Notes: generated by a model not told the origin, from the sequence alone. Counted from the stretch's first letter, positions 32,978 through 45,330 are shown. The stretch: 64,000 nucleotides of DNA from Isoetes taiwanensis (GCA_021234155.1 JAJEKV010000033.1:13277614-13341613); one strand, 5' to 3'. A program made the numbers and translations.

Positions 32978-33940
32978 TCCTCTTGCTTTCTTTAATCAAT
33001 AGATTCAATTTAATCAATAATTATTATAATTATAATTAATCAAATCTAGTTTCATAACACCTCAGACTTCCCACTTCTTTCAAAATTGTGGCATTGCAAC
33101 TTCTAGAGAAACTAATACATCATGCTTTTTCTTATTAAATTCATTCCATCACTGATGGTGCACCCTCTTCCTTGCAATCATGTCTATTGGATCTTTGTTT
33201 ATGATGGAATTTGCTAGACATTGATTACTAAATTAATTTGGGATTTTGAGGTAAACATACCCAAGTCTCAAGAACCTTAATCAAAACAAGGGGATTAGGC
33301 CCAATCTGAAAAAAATAAACAAAAAACGTGGACAAAAAGCCCAAACAACTGAAGACGACATGGAAGCCAGGAAATAAAGCTGAACAAGAATATTAAGATT
33401 GTCTAGACATAGCCAATCTAGGGGTTACATAAAAGGCTCTAAAGTAATTGTTCTGCCTCCCCTGTAAACCCCCAATTTCGTTTGCATGTGTGCTTCACCT
33501 TGTACAGCTTCTCCCTATGGTTACATAGCTGAAGAATGATAGGTCTTCCTGCACTAAGAAGTAGTTCCCCGGAGGTGGTTACCATGCTGAAGGAGCCGGA
33601 CGAGAGGATCTTAAAACTTAACTAGTATGCGGCGTGGACGATAGATCAAACACACCAATAATATTGAACTTGAACAAGAATACTAAAAATAAACATGATT
33701 GCTCAAGCTCAGAAACTTGTGATTGATTCGACTTAAATATGAGCACTAATACACTGTAGGCTTAAATTAAACCTAATATCTATACCCTTAACTTGCTCCT
33801 CAACTTGAGCTATTAACAAAAATAGTTGTTTGATTTTAGCAACCATTCTAATATTCCCCACAACATTAAGAAGCTTCAAAATTCAAAATTCAACAATAAA
33901 ATCACAATACTAAAAATCTAAGAAGACCGAGTAGTTGAAT
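32978..33940 (-). repeat. LTR-like direct repeat 2
   Basis: 963 bases matching repeat 1, for example the AATTATTATAATTATAATTA stretch and AAGTAGTTCCCCGGAGGTGG. The terminal GTTGAACA of repeat 1 is GTTGAATA here, after which unrelated sequence begins. Confidence 0.8.
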
Positions 33941-33941
33941 A

Positions 33942-34630
33942 CCTTAATTGTTGACTTAATTCCTAAAAAGCCGTTCATATTCGTGAAATTCCCAAATAGA
34001 CCTTTGTATTTTAAAAATTACCAAAAAGCACGTATTTACAATAAAGGATTATTTTCTAAGAGGAAGTGCTTCCTACGGATAACAATATTTTGGAAAATAA
34101 ATTTCAAAAAATCATTATGACAAAACTATGCAATGGAAATGTCAAATAGAATTCCTACAACTGCCTTCATTATACCCGGCATTACACAATGTGTGCACTT
34201 GTACACATGTTTTTATCCATCCCTGTCTTCTATCCTATCTTGTTTGCTTTTAGGCCTGCCAGGAGGACGACATGTTGCAGGAAGTAGCAATTCATTATTT
34301 TCAAAAAGTTCAATATTTGGAGGATAAATACGGACAATATATGAATAGTAAAATGAGCTCTACAAGTAACCTAGAATAGTATTAAGCAACTTCTCCACAA
34401 GATGCCCACAAAGCTTCTTCTTCAATATGATTTTTGTAAAAGCATTGAGTTAGTTGTCTTTGATCTTTCTAGGATTGGAATGATAGGCTTATCTCTAGCT
34501 TTTGGTGATTTCTAAATTACAAAGGGCTATTTGAGAAAATACTTAAGAACTAAGGGCATTTTGGGAATTTCAAAACTACGAAGGGCTTTTTGGAAATTAA
34601 GTCAATAATTAGGGTTATTTTGGTAAATTT
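33942..34630. mobile_element. Foldback element with about 70-100-bp inverted repeats
   Basis: The left arm starts ACCTTAATTGTTGACTTAAT and includes GAAATTCCCAAATAGACCTT. The right arm, near 34545-34615, holds the complements GCATTTTGGGAATTTC and GGAAATTAAGTCAATAATTA in reverse order. It adjoins the LTR edge at 33940. The interior has no coding capacity, so it is non-autonomous. Confidence 0.65.
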
Positions 34631-37600
34631 CCCTTTCTTTTTAATCTTCATGCTTTATATACATTTCACAAAATGGGCATGTATATAGGGGAGGGTTTCG
34701 AATAGTGAACCATAGTCTAAATTGTGGACCACAGTAAAATGGATCAAAATTTTCAACAAAAAATTATTGTATAAAGGTAAGACAATTGGGACATGATTCT
34801 CGGTTTGATAGTGATCGGCATTAGTCTGGAGCTGCAAACCGGTGAATCATGGAGCTGTTTACCCATGGTTGGGGAGTCATTTTGAGCTCAGAGGCGATAG
34901 CGTTTTTTGAATCAGACGATGGCGCTTCTTGAATGAGGTTTTGGATCTAAATCTTGGCTCTTCGAGCCAAGAGCACCCTTGAGATGGGAATCCTAAAATT
35001 GAAATATCAAGTTCACAAAATACGTATGAAACCTAAACTTAACCTTTGCAAATACCGAATGGTCTAGAAAATCAATGGTAACACAACACATAAAATATTA
35101 CATCACTTAAAACATTAAATAAACTGCTTCTAAGGAGTCGAACCTAAGTCTACTGAGCATATAGAATACCTGGATTTTGTTGCCCTATTTAAGTACTTTT
35201 TCTCTCAAGTCCCTTACACTAGTTGAAAGAAAATGCCACAAGCTTTCTCAAGCGAGTCTCCTTGCCACTTTTACAAGCCATGATAATATATTTTTGAGTC
35301 CACCATTTTAAAAACTACAATAGCACCATAAGTCTGACGCATCAATCGAAGAATATTAATGCACCAAACAAAGAACAAATCAATCAAAGAGCAAGTACAA
35401 AGAGAATTCAAAACTCCAGAAGAGAGGAGGAATGCATGTGGATTCCATTAAAATTAACGTGCCTATGGATTTGCAACAAACAAAGATAAAGATCAAGAAC
35501 TAGAAAAAAGCTAAACTCTAAGAAAGAAGATATGACTTGCAACTGCCAAGAGTCTTCTTGCCAATGGCTTGACTGCGGGATTTATCAGGGACTCTGCCTC
35601 ACAGACCTCATAGCCAAACACCTCAAGAAGAAAGGTTGCTCACAAAATTAAGAAATTGAAATTAGGGCTTCAAATCCATGCCCTGAGAAAAATAGGGTTG
35701 CGCCTTACAAAAATTCGCATCCATACAAAATCCTACTCCACTACACAGTTGCAATCTTCACTCATCACCACCTCCTCTATATGCAGTCTTAACTCGGTCC
35801 GCCATCGCCAGTGCACAGGGAATAGGAATTGCAAAATATAACACCCCATCCCCATTACCTCCTGCCTTTGCTACATCACTTTGCCATATCAGCAATCTCA
35901 AGGCACAGAAAGATAGAGCATTTCTATTGCAAGCCCTAATTCCTCCAATTAGAAAACAAAAATGGAGCCAGAAGACAAAATTTATGGTTAGTAGCTCTAA
36001 CTAAAAGACAAACTGATTTTGCTACGAGACAAACCCAATTCTAAATTTCTCTGACACTTCCGAGTTTTTTGAGGTAGCCTTTGCCACAGAAGATAAAATT
36101 GGGTTGGAGCAGAAAGAATAATGCGATTTTTTTTTTGTTTTGGCTTGCCAGGAAGCAAAAGCAAGGCTTCCAAATTAATGTTGTTAAGTACATCAAAATC
36201 CATACCCTTAAAAAACGTTTTTTAAGATTTTTTGAAGATTTTTTAAATTTTTGGAAAAAATCTTTAAAAACGTATTTCATACAAAATACGTTAAAAATCT
36301 TTAAAATCCTTAAAAATCTTTAAAATCTTTAAAAATCCTTAGACTGTGATTTTGTTTATTCAAATATATGATATTCTTGAACTTATTTATCCTTGTATAT
36401 GAAATTGTTATATTTCTTAATCTCTATAATAATATTTTTCTGAACTTTCTTAAGAGTTGCATGGCAAAACAACTATGATATCTTTGTACTTGAATTTAAT
36501 AGTTGTAGTAGCAGTATAAATTTATGATTTACTTGTTGGCATGCTACGTCTTGTAACTTGTAGTAAAATGTGCATTTTAACCATAGCAAATATATCCAAT
36601 AAAGCAGTGCAAAGAATGTGCTCTTTTTTTTTCTTTTTTTTTTTTTGGCCATACCAAATCATAAAAATACTTTAAAAAACGTGAGGATTTTTATAAAGGT
36701 ACTTTAAAAATAAAAAACGGGTTTTTTAAGAACATTCTGAATTCCGTAATGGGAATGCATCCTTAAGGGAAGCTGCCACTTTGAAAAAAGGAACTAGCTG
36801 AATTGCAGGGTTGGGAACAAGGCTAGATAGATGGGTTTGAGTTGGAGTTGGAAGATAATATGTATTAATATATGAATCTTACATTGGGCATCTCGAAATG
36901 TGACCTTGATAGAAAGAATCTACGTCTCGATGACATTTGGCATTTGGAACGCATCGTGAACAAAGCCTCCGAGCTCAACAAAAGGAATTTAGATGCCCTA
37001 TTTACTTTGGTATTGGATGAATCCAGTTTTAGTTTGAAAGATTTGGAAGCAGATAAGCGAAGGAAAATGATCTCTAAAAAAAAGGGATAAAAACAAATTG
37101 GTCTGTGCTTCGCCTGCCATCTTTTTGAATGCCTGCATATGCATGTTGCATAGGGATAGCCCCCGACCCTTTTAAGGAAGTACAGGCCTTTGGTTTGCGC
37201 TATGTGCAGGGGTTCTATTCTCCTGGCTTGATTTTTTTATGCCCATTATTCTCGTATGCAATAGAGGTCAATGGGAAGATGCAAGGCTTCAACAGGAACC
37301 CGGGTTTGTACCACGAAGATGTATTTACATTCTGGAAGTCAGCTGCATTTTTTGTTGCATTCATAAGGTTGGATTGACCTAAGAAATAGAGCTACATAAG
37401 CATTTAACCTCCTCAAACACTACATGGGTGGCTAAGATCTTATAATGTATCGGGAACGAATCATTAAATATTTCCTTCTTAAGGTCATATATTTATTATC
37501 TACATTTATGCAACTTCGTTAAAAATTTCTTCCTTCCTTCCTTCCTTCCAACAAACATAGCGTTAGATAAATGTAGCTCTGAAAAAAGCTTATACTGCAA

Positions 37601-38489
37601 AATATGTGTGGTGCTTCATCCAAATTTACTATCCTATCTTTTAATTACATAATAACAAAAGATTACGTTTCTCAACATGCACAAACAATATTGGGTTATG
37701 CTTCTTCACATTGTACCTTTCAAGTGGAAAACCATCAACATTTTTTGTTCAAATAACCAAGATATGTAGCCCTGATAGGGCTAAGCTATTCCAACAAAAG
37801 ATTTTTGGACCGAAGAAATAATACATTTTGAAAGTGTTGTGCTCGTTAAGTGCATTTTTGGATCCCCTTTTTATACGGAGTTTTAATTTCAATGTTATTT
37901 TTTATTTCAATTGTAAGTTAAAAACTATAAAGATGCATGTGCACCCAAAGCTACCCAGCCATTTGCATCTGTTAAGTAGTTTGGTTCACAGCAAATAAGG
38001 GGAACATGACCTCAATTCTTTATTCCTGATTTCATTTGCACCAACTGCTAAAACCAAGTCACAAAACCAAGTCACAATTAAAGCATCTCTGCAGGCAAAC
38101 GATTAAAAAATTATCAGCAAAAAATAGATATGCCAATTATCTATGTTGCTCTATTGTACAGCGCAGCGGCACCAATTTCTCTTATTTGAGGAGGCATTAA
38201 CATTTGCAGCTCATAAACAAAGAGAATTTTACCAGTTTACTCTTTTATGTTCAAACAGAATCATTCAGGTTATACCTACGAAATAAGCAATGTATCAATA
38301 GGGTTCTATTTAAATCTAATGTTATACTAGAAGAGAGAAAAGAAAATGTACCTTATGCAATGAATGATGTGCTCCAAATGTTGAATATACATAACCCATC
38401 TAATCTATGAGGTCATTTTTGCTTTGTGCCTGCAGACAGACTTGTTAACAAGTCTAAGATTTAGATCATGTAGTATCCATAAATTATTT
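34631..38489. other. Unassigned spacer
   Basis: 3.9 kb. 36190-36340 and 36660-36740 are low-complexity AAAATCTTTAAAA sequence with an ACGTATT/AATACGT inverted pair. (TTCC)n occurs at 37524-37550. The frame 36872-37090 (LERIVNKASELNKRNLDALF) has coding-like composition but no recognised family. Nothing else can be supported. Confidence 0.4.
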
Positions 38490-39380
38490 TCTATTGATTA
38501 TGAATTAGAGCAAGGCAAATAATTGAGATATCACTACGAAAACTAGAGCACAAGCATCTTTTTACTTCTAAAAAATATTGAGGTGATGTAATGGAGTCGC
38601 GACCATTGTAATAACCATTGTAACATCCGAATTGCATGTTCTCGACCAAACGAAGTGATTCAAGACCAAGTTGGTTCTCTGCATATGCTACAATTACAGC
38701 AGTCCATAAAACCACATTCCATTCTGGCATTTTGTAGAAAGTATGGAATGCTACCTCTAAACAAAGACAAATTGCATACATTTTCCCAATCTAAACAACG
38801 ACAAATTGCATACATTTTCACAAAAGCAGTACCAACCACAATGTTGATTGCATCACGGTTACAGATAGCCCTAGAGTGGGTGAATTTCTCCTTGGCTAGA
38901 TCTGCCAAAACAACACCTAGGAGAGTTACAAAGGTGACTTTGTTTGGTCTCAAGCCATTATGTTCCGATTCTTGAAAAGTTTCAAAGGCATCCGTCGCAA
39001 GACTGTTCTGAACATAAATTGCAATCATTGTTGTGCATGTAAATATCGTGCTCTAAATATCTTTCTGGCATTTTCTATATGATTACATTTGCCATACATA
39101 TTAACTAGGGATGTTGCAATAAAAATGTTGGTTTTATCTCTTGCACTCGAGAATGTAAGTATGGATTTGCTTTCCTTGAGCTAGGGCTTGTAGGCTGCTG
39201 CAGACATCAATCATACTACTCTAAGAAAATTTATCTAGCATCATTCCTTCTAATTCCTTCTAATTCCATCTGCCATATAAGAGCCAAGGCTTGGCTTCCT
39301 TGTGCATGCCGATCATAAGCTCTGACTAAAACATTCCATGAAAATGGCTTGTGAGGCTTCAAAACCTCTAGTATTTATGA
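38490..39380 (-). pseudogene. PPR protein pseudogene fragment
   Basis: On the minus strand successive pieces read WNVLVRAYDRHAQGSQALAL, then MIAIYVQNSLATDAFETFQE with HNGLRPNKVTFVTLLG, and WNVVLWTAVIVAYAENQLGL. These are pentatricopeptide repeats of the PLS type used in organelle RNA editing and processing. Frame shifts, stops and a short tandem duplication (ACAAATTGCATACATTTTC at about 38768 and 38801) break the frame. No start or DYW end is seen. Confidence 0.85.
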
Positions 39381-40352
39381 TGGTCTACCAATGCAGATGA
39401 AAAAAAAAAGGGGAAAGAAAAAGAGTAGAAATTTGGCAGTAAGATTATACAAATGTGCAAATGTATATCTCCTAATGGCAAACAGCATTAGGCTAAGCAC
39501 ATTTGTGTCTTAGAGAATACTAGTCCCATTTGAAAGAGGCATCTGGGAATTGAATGGATGTTGGCAAATAATATGTATGCTTTAACTGTCTTGCTTGGAT
39601 GAAGGTTAATATTGTACCACAAAAATTTACCTTATTTCATATTTCTGAAAGGTTCGTTGACAACAAGAGCAGTTTGGGCATTAGTTAGCATCTAGAACTT
39701 GGGAAGACTAAGGTCAGGGTTTATATCAAAAATATTTCTGCAAATGGGTGCCAAGGCCTCTCTGCAAAGAAAATGGGTGCAAAGGCGTCTCAGCAAAAAC
39801 TAATCATATGCAGAACCATTTCCATGCATGAAATAATACCTTTGGCATGAGGAAAGGTGGACATGGATACAACAAACAAGTTAGAGGCTTTATGCAAGAA
39901 AAAGGAAGGAAATGCTCTGATCTCTGATCTCCTACTCCTGCCGCACTTCAACATCTAAAATTAGTGCCAGAGATTCCGTCTAGGATCTTAAAAGAAGATT
40001 ACAGAATTGCTTGACAATAACCATAACATCATGGGAAGGACATGACAAAAGCAACAGATGAGAAAGATTTTTTGCTGATACTAGCACTTGAGGTCATGTC
40101 CAAAGCAATGATGTAGTTGCACTCTTTAAACCTGATAGGCAAGGACTTAAAACCCTAGAGCAACAAAACACTTGAGAGTACAGTGAAAGAAATATAATTA
40201 CAGTGAACATATTACAGTGAAATACATGTTGTTACACAGTTAATGTTTGCACAGGTATAAGTGACATAAGAAAGTCATATTTCCATTAATTGTTGAATAC
40301 AAAGAAAAATGAGCATGGCTCATAATAAACTGTAATTCATATGGCCAAGAGA
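39381..40352. other. Unassigned spacer
   Basis: About 970 bases with no recognisable gene. It lies between the PPR relic and the 3' end of the Ulp1-like gene and may hold that gene's 3' untranslated region at its right end. Confidence 0.45.
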
Positions 40353-42149
40353 CTATCTACCCATGGTAGGAACAACACTTTGTAAGTTCATCTCGCCTTC
40401 GACAATTAGAGCCTCTATTAGATGATTTCTCCGTGACTTGGCATAGGCATCAGTGAACCAGTTGGATGTCATCTGCATGGTTCACAAGTATTAGAAAACT
40501 GTATCAGCAAAGAATGCACAAGAAAATACTTTGTTCTACTTACAAAAATGGAGCTTGGTTGTGCAGCAACCACGGCATCGATGAATGCGTGCATGTAAGC
40601 CATAATGTATGTGCAAGGAGTGCTGTTATTGGTTTCAGGCACTTTGGGATGGTGGACGAGGGGCATCAAAATTCTTCCTGCCATGGCTTAGACTGTTGGA
40701 TCCCAACATCATGTTATTAATCATAAGCTTATGAAACTTGCAAGATTGCAATGTGAGAATAAGCAAAGCATAAGAAGTTGCAATATGAGCATAAGCAAAT
40801 CATTGAAAAGAAACTGAAACTGATACTTACTTTTGGAGTAGTTTAGCGTCCACTGCGTAGCCTTTGACAGGAGACAGGATCTGTATGCTTGGACTCACTA
40901 AACATTGAGCGTTTTTGAGTGGACCAGCAAGCACAAATATTGCCAAACCAAAATTTAGCCCTTGCAGAACCGGGACAAAAATATATTGACATCGTGCAAG
41001 CACAATGCCATCCATCCCTTCCTTTATATGGGTGTTCTGGACATCTGCAGAACTCTTGTTCTTAAGGGCACTCACAAAATTGAGGAAGCTCTCTGGTTTG
41101 AACATAAAGAACTTATTTTTAAGCTCAGATGAAAGAGAGCTGCAAAGGTACCTACACACGAATCCAAAAGACATATTAATGTATACTCTGAATGAGTGTA
41201 AGAATGAAATAACAGAAAAATATTTAAAAGCCTACCTCCCATACACTTCTACCATCTTTGATGTCAAGTCAAGCTTCCAGCAAAACTCGTCGACATCGGT
41301 TTGGAACACAACAGGTGCAGGCTTAGGTGGACAGTCCCTGCAAGGAGTGAATGGGACCAACCTTCTCAGTCGGTCCACTAAACTGTACAAGGCAACGAGA
41401 GCATTAGCATCACAAAAATTATACAAGTAATGAATAAACAAGATACTCACTTTGTTCTTTCATCGCCATCTTTTGTGCCAGAGTCAGAGGCTGCTCTTTC
41501 TGCATCTTTTGTGGACTCTTGCACCTTGTTTGCTATGTCATCAAGCGCGCGATCAATGTCCTCTTGTTCTGGCTCTGACTCAGAAGCAGGTTTATCCTTA
41601 ATTTCTACTTGTGATCTTGTCCTATATAAAAAAAAACTATGGTTAATTATCATAAAGATAAGATAAGATAAAGCTGAGATGATTAAACAAATTAGCTAAC
41701 TAATCCTGCACATACCTCTTTCTTGGTGGTGGTAGTGCTTTGCCTGGTGATTTCCTTTTTGGAGGGTTCCTTTTTGCTGCAGCCTGTTTTTTTCCTCTTG
41801 GAGTTACAGCAGCAACCTTCTTTTGTTTCCTCCTTGGAGTAGACTCAATATCCACCTCTTCCTTTTGGGGCTCCTCTTTCCTGCACTTGCCTGGGTTAAA
41901 ATCAGGATCTGTATCCACTGTAGCATCTGTAATAGGTACAGAACTAGCATCTGCAGATGATGCTGATGCTGATGATGGAGCAGACCCTGGTTTTGCAGCA
42001 TCTGAAGCTTTCTCTAGAGATTTTCCAATTACTAATATTTCAGTTGGTGCACTTAATGATTTTGCAGCTCCTGATGGACCTAAGGATACAGTTTGATCAG
42101 TTGGTAATGTATCTGCAACTCCTGCTACTCTAGCTCTCAAAACTACCAT
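40353..42149 (-). CDS. Ulp1/C48-like protein, six joined exons, degenerate active site
   Basis: Exons 41716-42149, 41451-41621, 41236-41382, 40831-41151, 40544-40673 and 40353-40472 join in frame (1323 bases, 440 residues plus stop) with GT-AG borders. The first part is low-complexity with a basic nuclear-type signal (KRNPPKRKSPGKALPPPRKR). The rest follows Ulp1 cysteine proteases: a strand region (VYGRYLCSSLSSELKNKFFM), CQYIFVPVLQGLNFGLAIFV where the family normally has His-Trp, PKVPETNNSTPCTYIMAYMH aligning with the Cys block, and WFTDAYAKSRRNHLIEALIV at the end. The catalytic His is replaced by Asn while a Cys remains, so SUMO/ubiquitin-like protease activity is doubtful. The ATG at 42149 lies at a SINE junction and may not be the true start; the gene probably continued into 42345-44600. 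The join at 40673 is the least certain. Confidence 0.6.
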
Positions 42150-42344
42150 CTGGGCGTCTGGGCGTTTGGTCTAGTGGTAACACACTAGTTCCTTAGCAAT
42201 GTGGTCTCGAGTTCGAGACCGCCCAGAATCGCACTTGGTACTGTTGGGGGTCAAATCCCAACAGACGCAATGTAAGGTGGTTGGGGGCAGGGCCCAATCA
42301 AGCAATGTAGTGTGGTGTGTGTCTATCTATTTCTTCAATTTTAG
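42150..42344 (+). mobile_element. tRNA-derived SINE, about 195 bp, inserted in the Ulp1-like gene
   Basis: The head is tRNA-Gly-like: A box TGGTCTAGTGGTAACAC, B box GAGTTCGAGACC and GGGCG/CGCCC acceptor pairing. A tRNA-unrelated body follows with a GTTGGG/CCCAAC hairpin. ACTACCAT (42142) and ACTGCCAT (42345) are a probable target duplication with one difference. It interrupts a coding stretch of the minus-strand gene. Confidence 0.65.
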
Positions 42345-44625
42345 ACTGCCATGTTCGAGCCTGCACTGTTGCGACAGGTTCTGTTACTGGCAGAGACATC
42401 CTGGTTGGTGATTTGGAAGTGGAAGCTGGCATCTGTTCATATTGAAGCTTTTCACGGTCATCACCATCTGTAAACAAAGTCGATGCTGATGGTCCAACAA
42501 TGTCAGCGACGAAAGGTTGCATGCAAGTGGCCTTCTGGATATAAACATTCTCATCTGGAAACAAACAAATGGTGTAAATGTTAATACACATAAAAGCAAA
42601 ACTCAATGTTAATAAACATGAAAACATAAGTATGTGAAATATCAGGTACATTCTGGTACATCCATCTGTAACATGTACATTTCATGTATATAGAATGTAT
42701 CAAATTTACGTAACTTTAAAAGCAACTATTCAACCTACATCTATTGTACATTTAATGTACATTTACATAATGTACATAGATGGACCCAAGCATGCAGATT
42801 GCAGAGAGGGAGAATATAGATCTATGCCCAAAAAATGCACATATATGTAACAAAGGTACATAAATATGAATCATCTACAGATGCACTCCAACCACAGGAA
42901 CACTTGCATCAAAAAAAAAAAAAAGAACATGTACATCTACTTGCAGATGTAGACTCAATTAAATCCATGTATAACTAATACATAAAACAAATCATACATC
43001 TGCAGTCCAAGCTCAAAAATAGAAGCATCAATAAACAAGCAAGTATATGCCTATGTAACCCTGCAAACAGATGTACAATAAAAAAAACAAATACAAGGAA
43101 CAACAATGCACTATAAGACATATATGTAGAACTATGTAGATTACAGTAACAAATATGAATCAAGAGCAATCTAAGATTAATCATTTAGAGTAATGCATAC
43201 CTTGTCCAGCAGGGAAAACAAGCTGATTTTGAATGCCCTCATCCCAAATGTAGCCTTTTATGCAATTCTGTTTTTCATATACGATGACAAGCAAAAGAGG
43301 CAATAAGGATCTCTGCAAGGAGCCAGCAGCACCAAACCAGATTTGCCAAAGCCTTGGCCACAACAGGTACACGAATTGAATGAGATGAACTCTTGTACAG
43401 AAGTAGCTCCTATAGGATTTGGCCTAGGGTGCAGAGCAATAGGTCCTGCTCTCCCCATGAAATTCAAAATCTGGGAATGCCTTTGTTGAACAAGTTCCAT
43501 GCAGCTAAGTTTCTCCTTTGCTTGTTGAATTGAAATTTCATGTTTTTCAATGGCTCTAGTTGCTTCCTGCAAACCAATCTCCAGCTTAGAACAGTGCTGC
43601 TCCTTCTCTGTTCTACTCATAACCAAGTCTTCCAATTTGTATTTCAACACTCCATAGCTAACTTGATTTCCAGCAGGATCATTGGCCAATTTGTCAAATT
43701 CCAACTTCGTGTCTTTTATTTTTAGGGAAATCTGCTGCAAATCTTCTTCTAGCATATCCTTTCTACCCTCAATCCGGCTGATCACTTTCAATGCATCCCT
43801 CTTTTTTGCTTCTAGTGCTTCCATTTCATTCAATAGGTTAATTTTATCCTCTGAACCATACTTAAGTAACTGGTTTATTATGTCAACATCAGATTTGGAA
43901 TAGCCTAAAGCCCTAGCATTCTGATGCAATACTACCTCCTGCTTGATGTTCGACGATTTTCCTGTTGTAGGTTCCTCTGTAATATCTGAAGTTTTGGCAA
44001 GATCCTTGGCGGTCTTAGCAACATCCACCCAATCAATAAGGCGTCCCTTCAAATGAAGAGCAAATGCCCGAGCAAAATATGTGGAAATATAGTGGTTTGT
44101 TACCTGCTTCTTGCCATAAACCAATTCATAATATTTAAAAAATTCTTCTTTCCATGCATTCTGAACTCTGCCTTCCTTGAATCCTCTTCTATTCTTTGGA
44201 GCTGCACCCCTTACTTCATTCATAATTTCCTCGAGTCCGGGTACATGGATCTCTGCATGTTTTTCACGGAGGTCTTTGGCTTGGATCACTGCCAAAAGTT
44301 TTCTCTTTGCTGGTAATTTTCCACTGCCGGAATTGCTGATTTCTTGGTTCGCTATGGTGAAGAGCAAGCATTGAGTTGGAGAACAAATTATGGGGCCATA
44401 GTTGGACCAAGAATTGGTGATCGGAATGGAAGAGAGTATCGGGGGCGGGGGGGGGGATAGGATAACGAGCGAGGCAAAGCAGGCAAGAATTTGGTAAAGA
44501 AATTTAAAATCCAAAAATGGTGCGGTTGCAGAGTAGTGGATAGCATTAATCATGGCAGTTACTAGCGGTTCATGATTATAGGACTCCCTAATTTGTGCAT
44601 TGGGTACATATGTATATGTATACAT
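42345..44625 (-). pseudogene. 5' half of the Ulp1-like gene: coiled coil and zinc-finger-like end
   Basis: Large exon region 43201-about 44370 (start unclear) plus exon 42345-42554. The first reads AWKEEFFKYYELVYGKKQVT, a long coiled coil (NEMEALEAKKRDALKVISRI) and a Cys-rich end CTCCGQGF ... PCRDPYCLFC suggesting zinc binding. After YMKNR the frame breaks at about 43270 and resumes as NCIKGYIWDEGIQNQLVFPA; one missing A explains it. Splicing at 43201 (GACAAG/GTATGC) to 42554 keeps frame and gives DENVYIQKATCMQPFVADIV. The SINE then interrupts the gene in a different frame from the 3' half. I do not recognise the N-terminal family. The 44371-44625 part of the frame, including a poly-Pro run from a G tract, is probably not coding. 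Confidence 0.55.
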
Positions 44626-44697
44626 TTCACTTTTAAATTTAATAGATTCTAAGAAGATGCTTAAAATTTTATGGCTACCTACATAAGAAACTATTTA

Positions 44698-44726
44698 TGC
44701 CCGCCAATGCCGGGCACCATTACTAG
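44698..44726 (+). mobile_element. Helitron 3' terminus
   Basis: Hairpin TGCCCG...CGGGCA (44698-44716) followed after six bases by CTAG and a host T. This is the standard Helitron 3' end. The host sequence at this point is copia RNase H matter; the uninterrupted relative (complement of 31340-31360) reads CAACTATCTCTACTAGA, so the junction falls between A and T as expected. The 5' end was not located. Confidence 0.7.
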
Positions 44727-45330
44727 TCTCTACTAGACAAAATCTTGCCTTAACCATTTCCAAACTCAGTCAATTCTGTAACGATCCAAAGAACATCCAT
44801 TGTGCCTCATAAAGAGATGCTTGAAATATATTGCGGGGACCTTGAAGCTTGGGACTATAATGCCATAGGACATTCCACATCCATTGGCTATTTGAATTCA
44901 GACTAAGGAGTTGTTGTAGACAGAAAGTCAAACACAATATACAACTTTTTGTTAGCATGAGGAGCAATCAGCTAGAATAGCATGAAGCAGCATCGTGTAA
45001 CTCAATCTACCATTGAAGCAAAATATTATGCAATAGCAAGTGCCTTCAGTGAGGGACATTGACTGCAGAGACTCACTCTTGAATTGAACATACGATCTGC
45101 TCCAGGTATGACCATTATGGTGGATAATCAAAGTGCCATTCAAATTTCACATGATCCTATTTTTCACAAGAGAATGAAGCATGTGAATATAAAGGTTCAT
45201 TTCATTCGAGATATTCTTGCAAAGGGATTGTTGCAGATTCAGTATTGTTCAAGTTCTGAGATGGTGATTGACATCATGACTAAGGCATTTTAGTATCCAA
45301 AATTTTCAAAGTTAAAATTTTGGTAAATTT
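44727..45330 (+). pseudogene. Copia RNase H fragment, plus strand
   Basis: The frame 45084-45293 reads IMVDNQSAIQISHDPIFHKR and IRDILAKGLLQIQYCSSSEM, the end of copia RNase H, stopping after MTKAF. The upstream part to 44727 is homologous but full of stops. It is the reverse complement of parts of 29674-31340, so it belongs to the same family. Confidence 0.85.

Larger units (their letters stand above)
28702..33940 (-). mobile_element. Rearranged second Ty1/copia element, minus strand
   Basis: Two long direct repeats (28702-29673 and 32978-33940) plus a partial third (32482-32842) enclose decayed pol sequence read on the minus strand. It includes YVDDLIIIASNDPD near 31680 and an RNase H end at 29690-30110 next to the left repeat. 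A stray RNase H piece at 32843-32977 shows that more than one insertion or deletion event shaped the locus. A 1.1 kb tandem repeat is nested at 30115-31203. No frame is intact. Confidence 0.8.

Noticed and set aside
36190-36340. Inverted-repeat structure from AAAAATCTTTAAAA runs
   Set aside because: Low-complexity AT sequence produces apparent pairing by chance.
44371-44625. N-terminal extension with a poly-proline run in the 455-codon frame
   Set aside because: The proline run comes from a G tract, and the region has low-quality coding composition. The true start or an upstream exon border probably lies nearer 44371.
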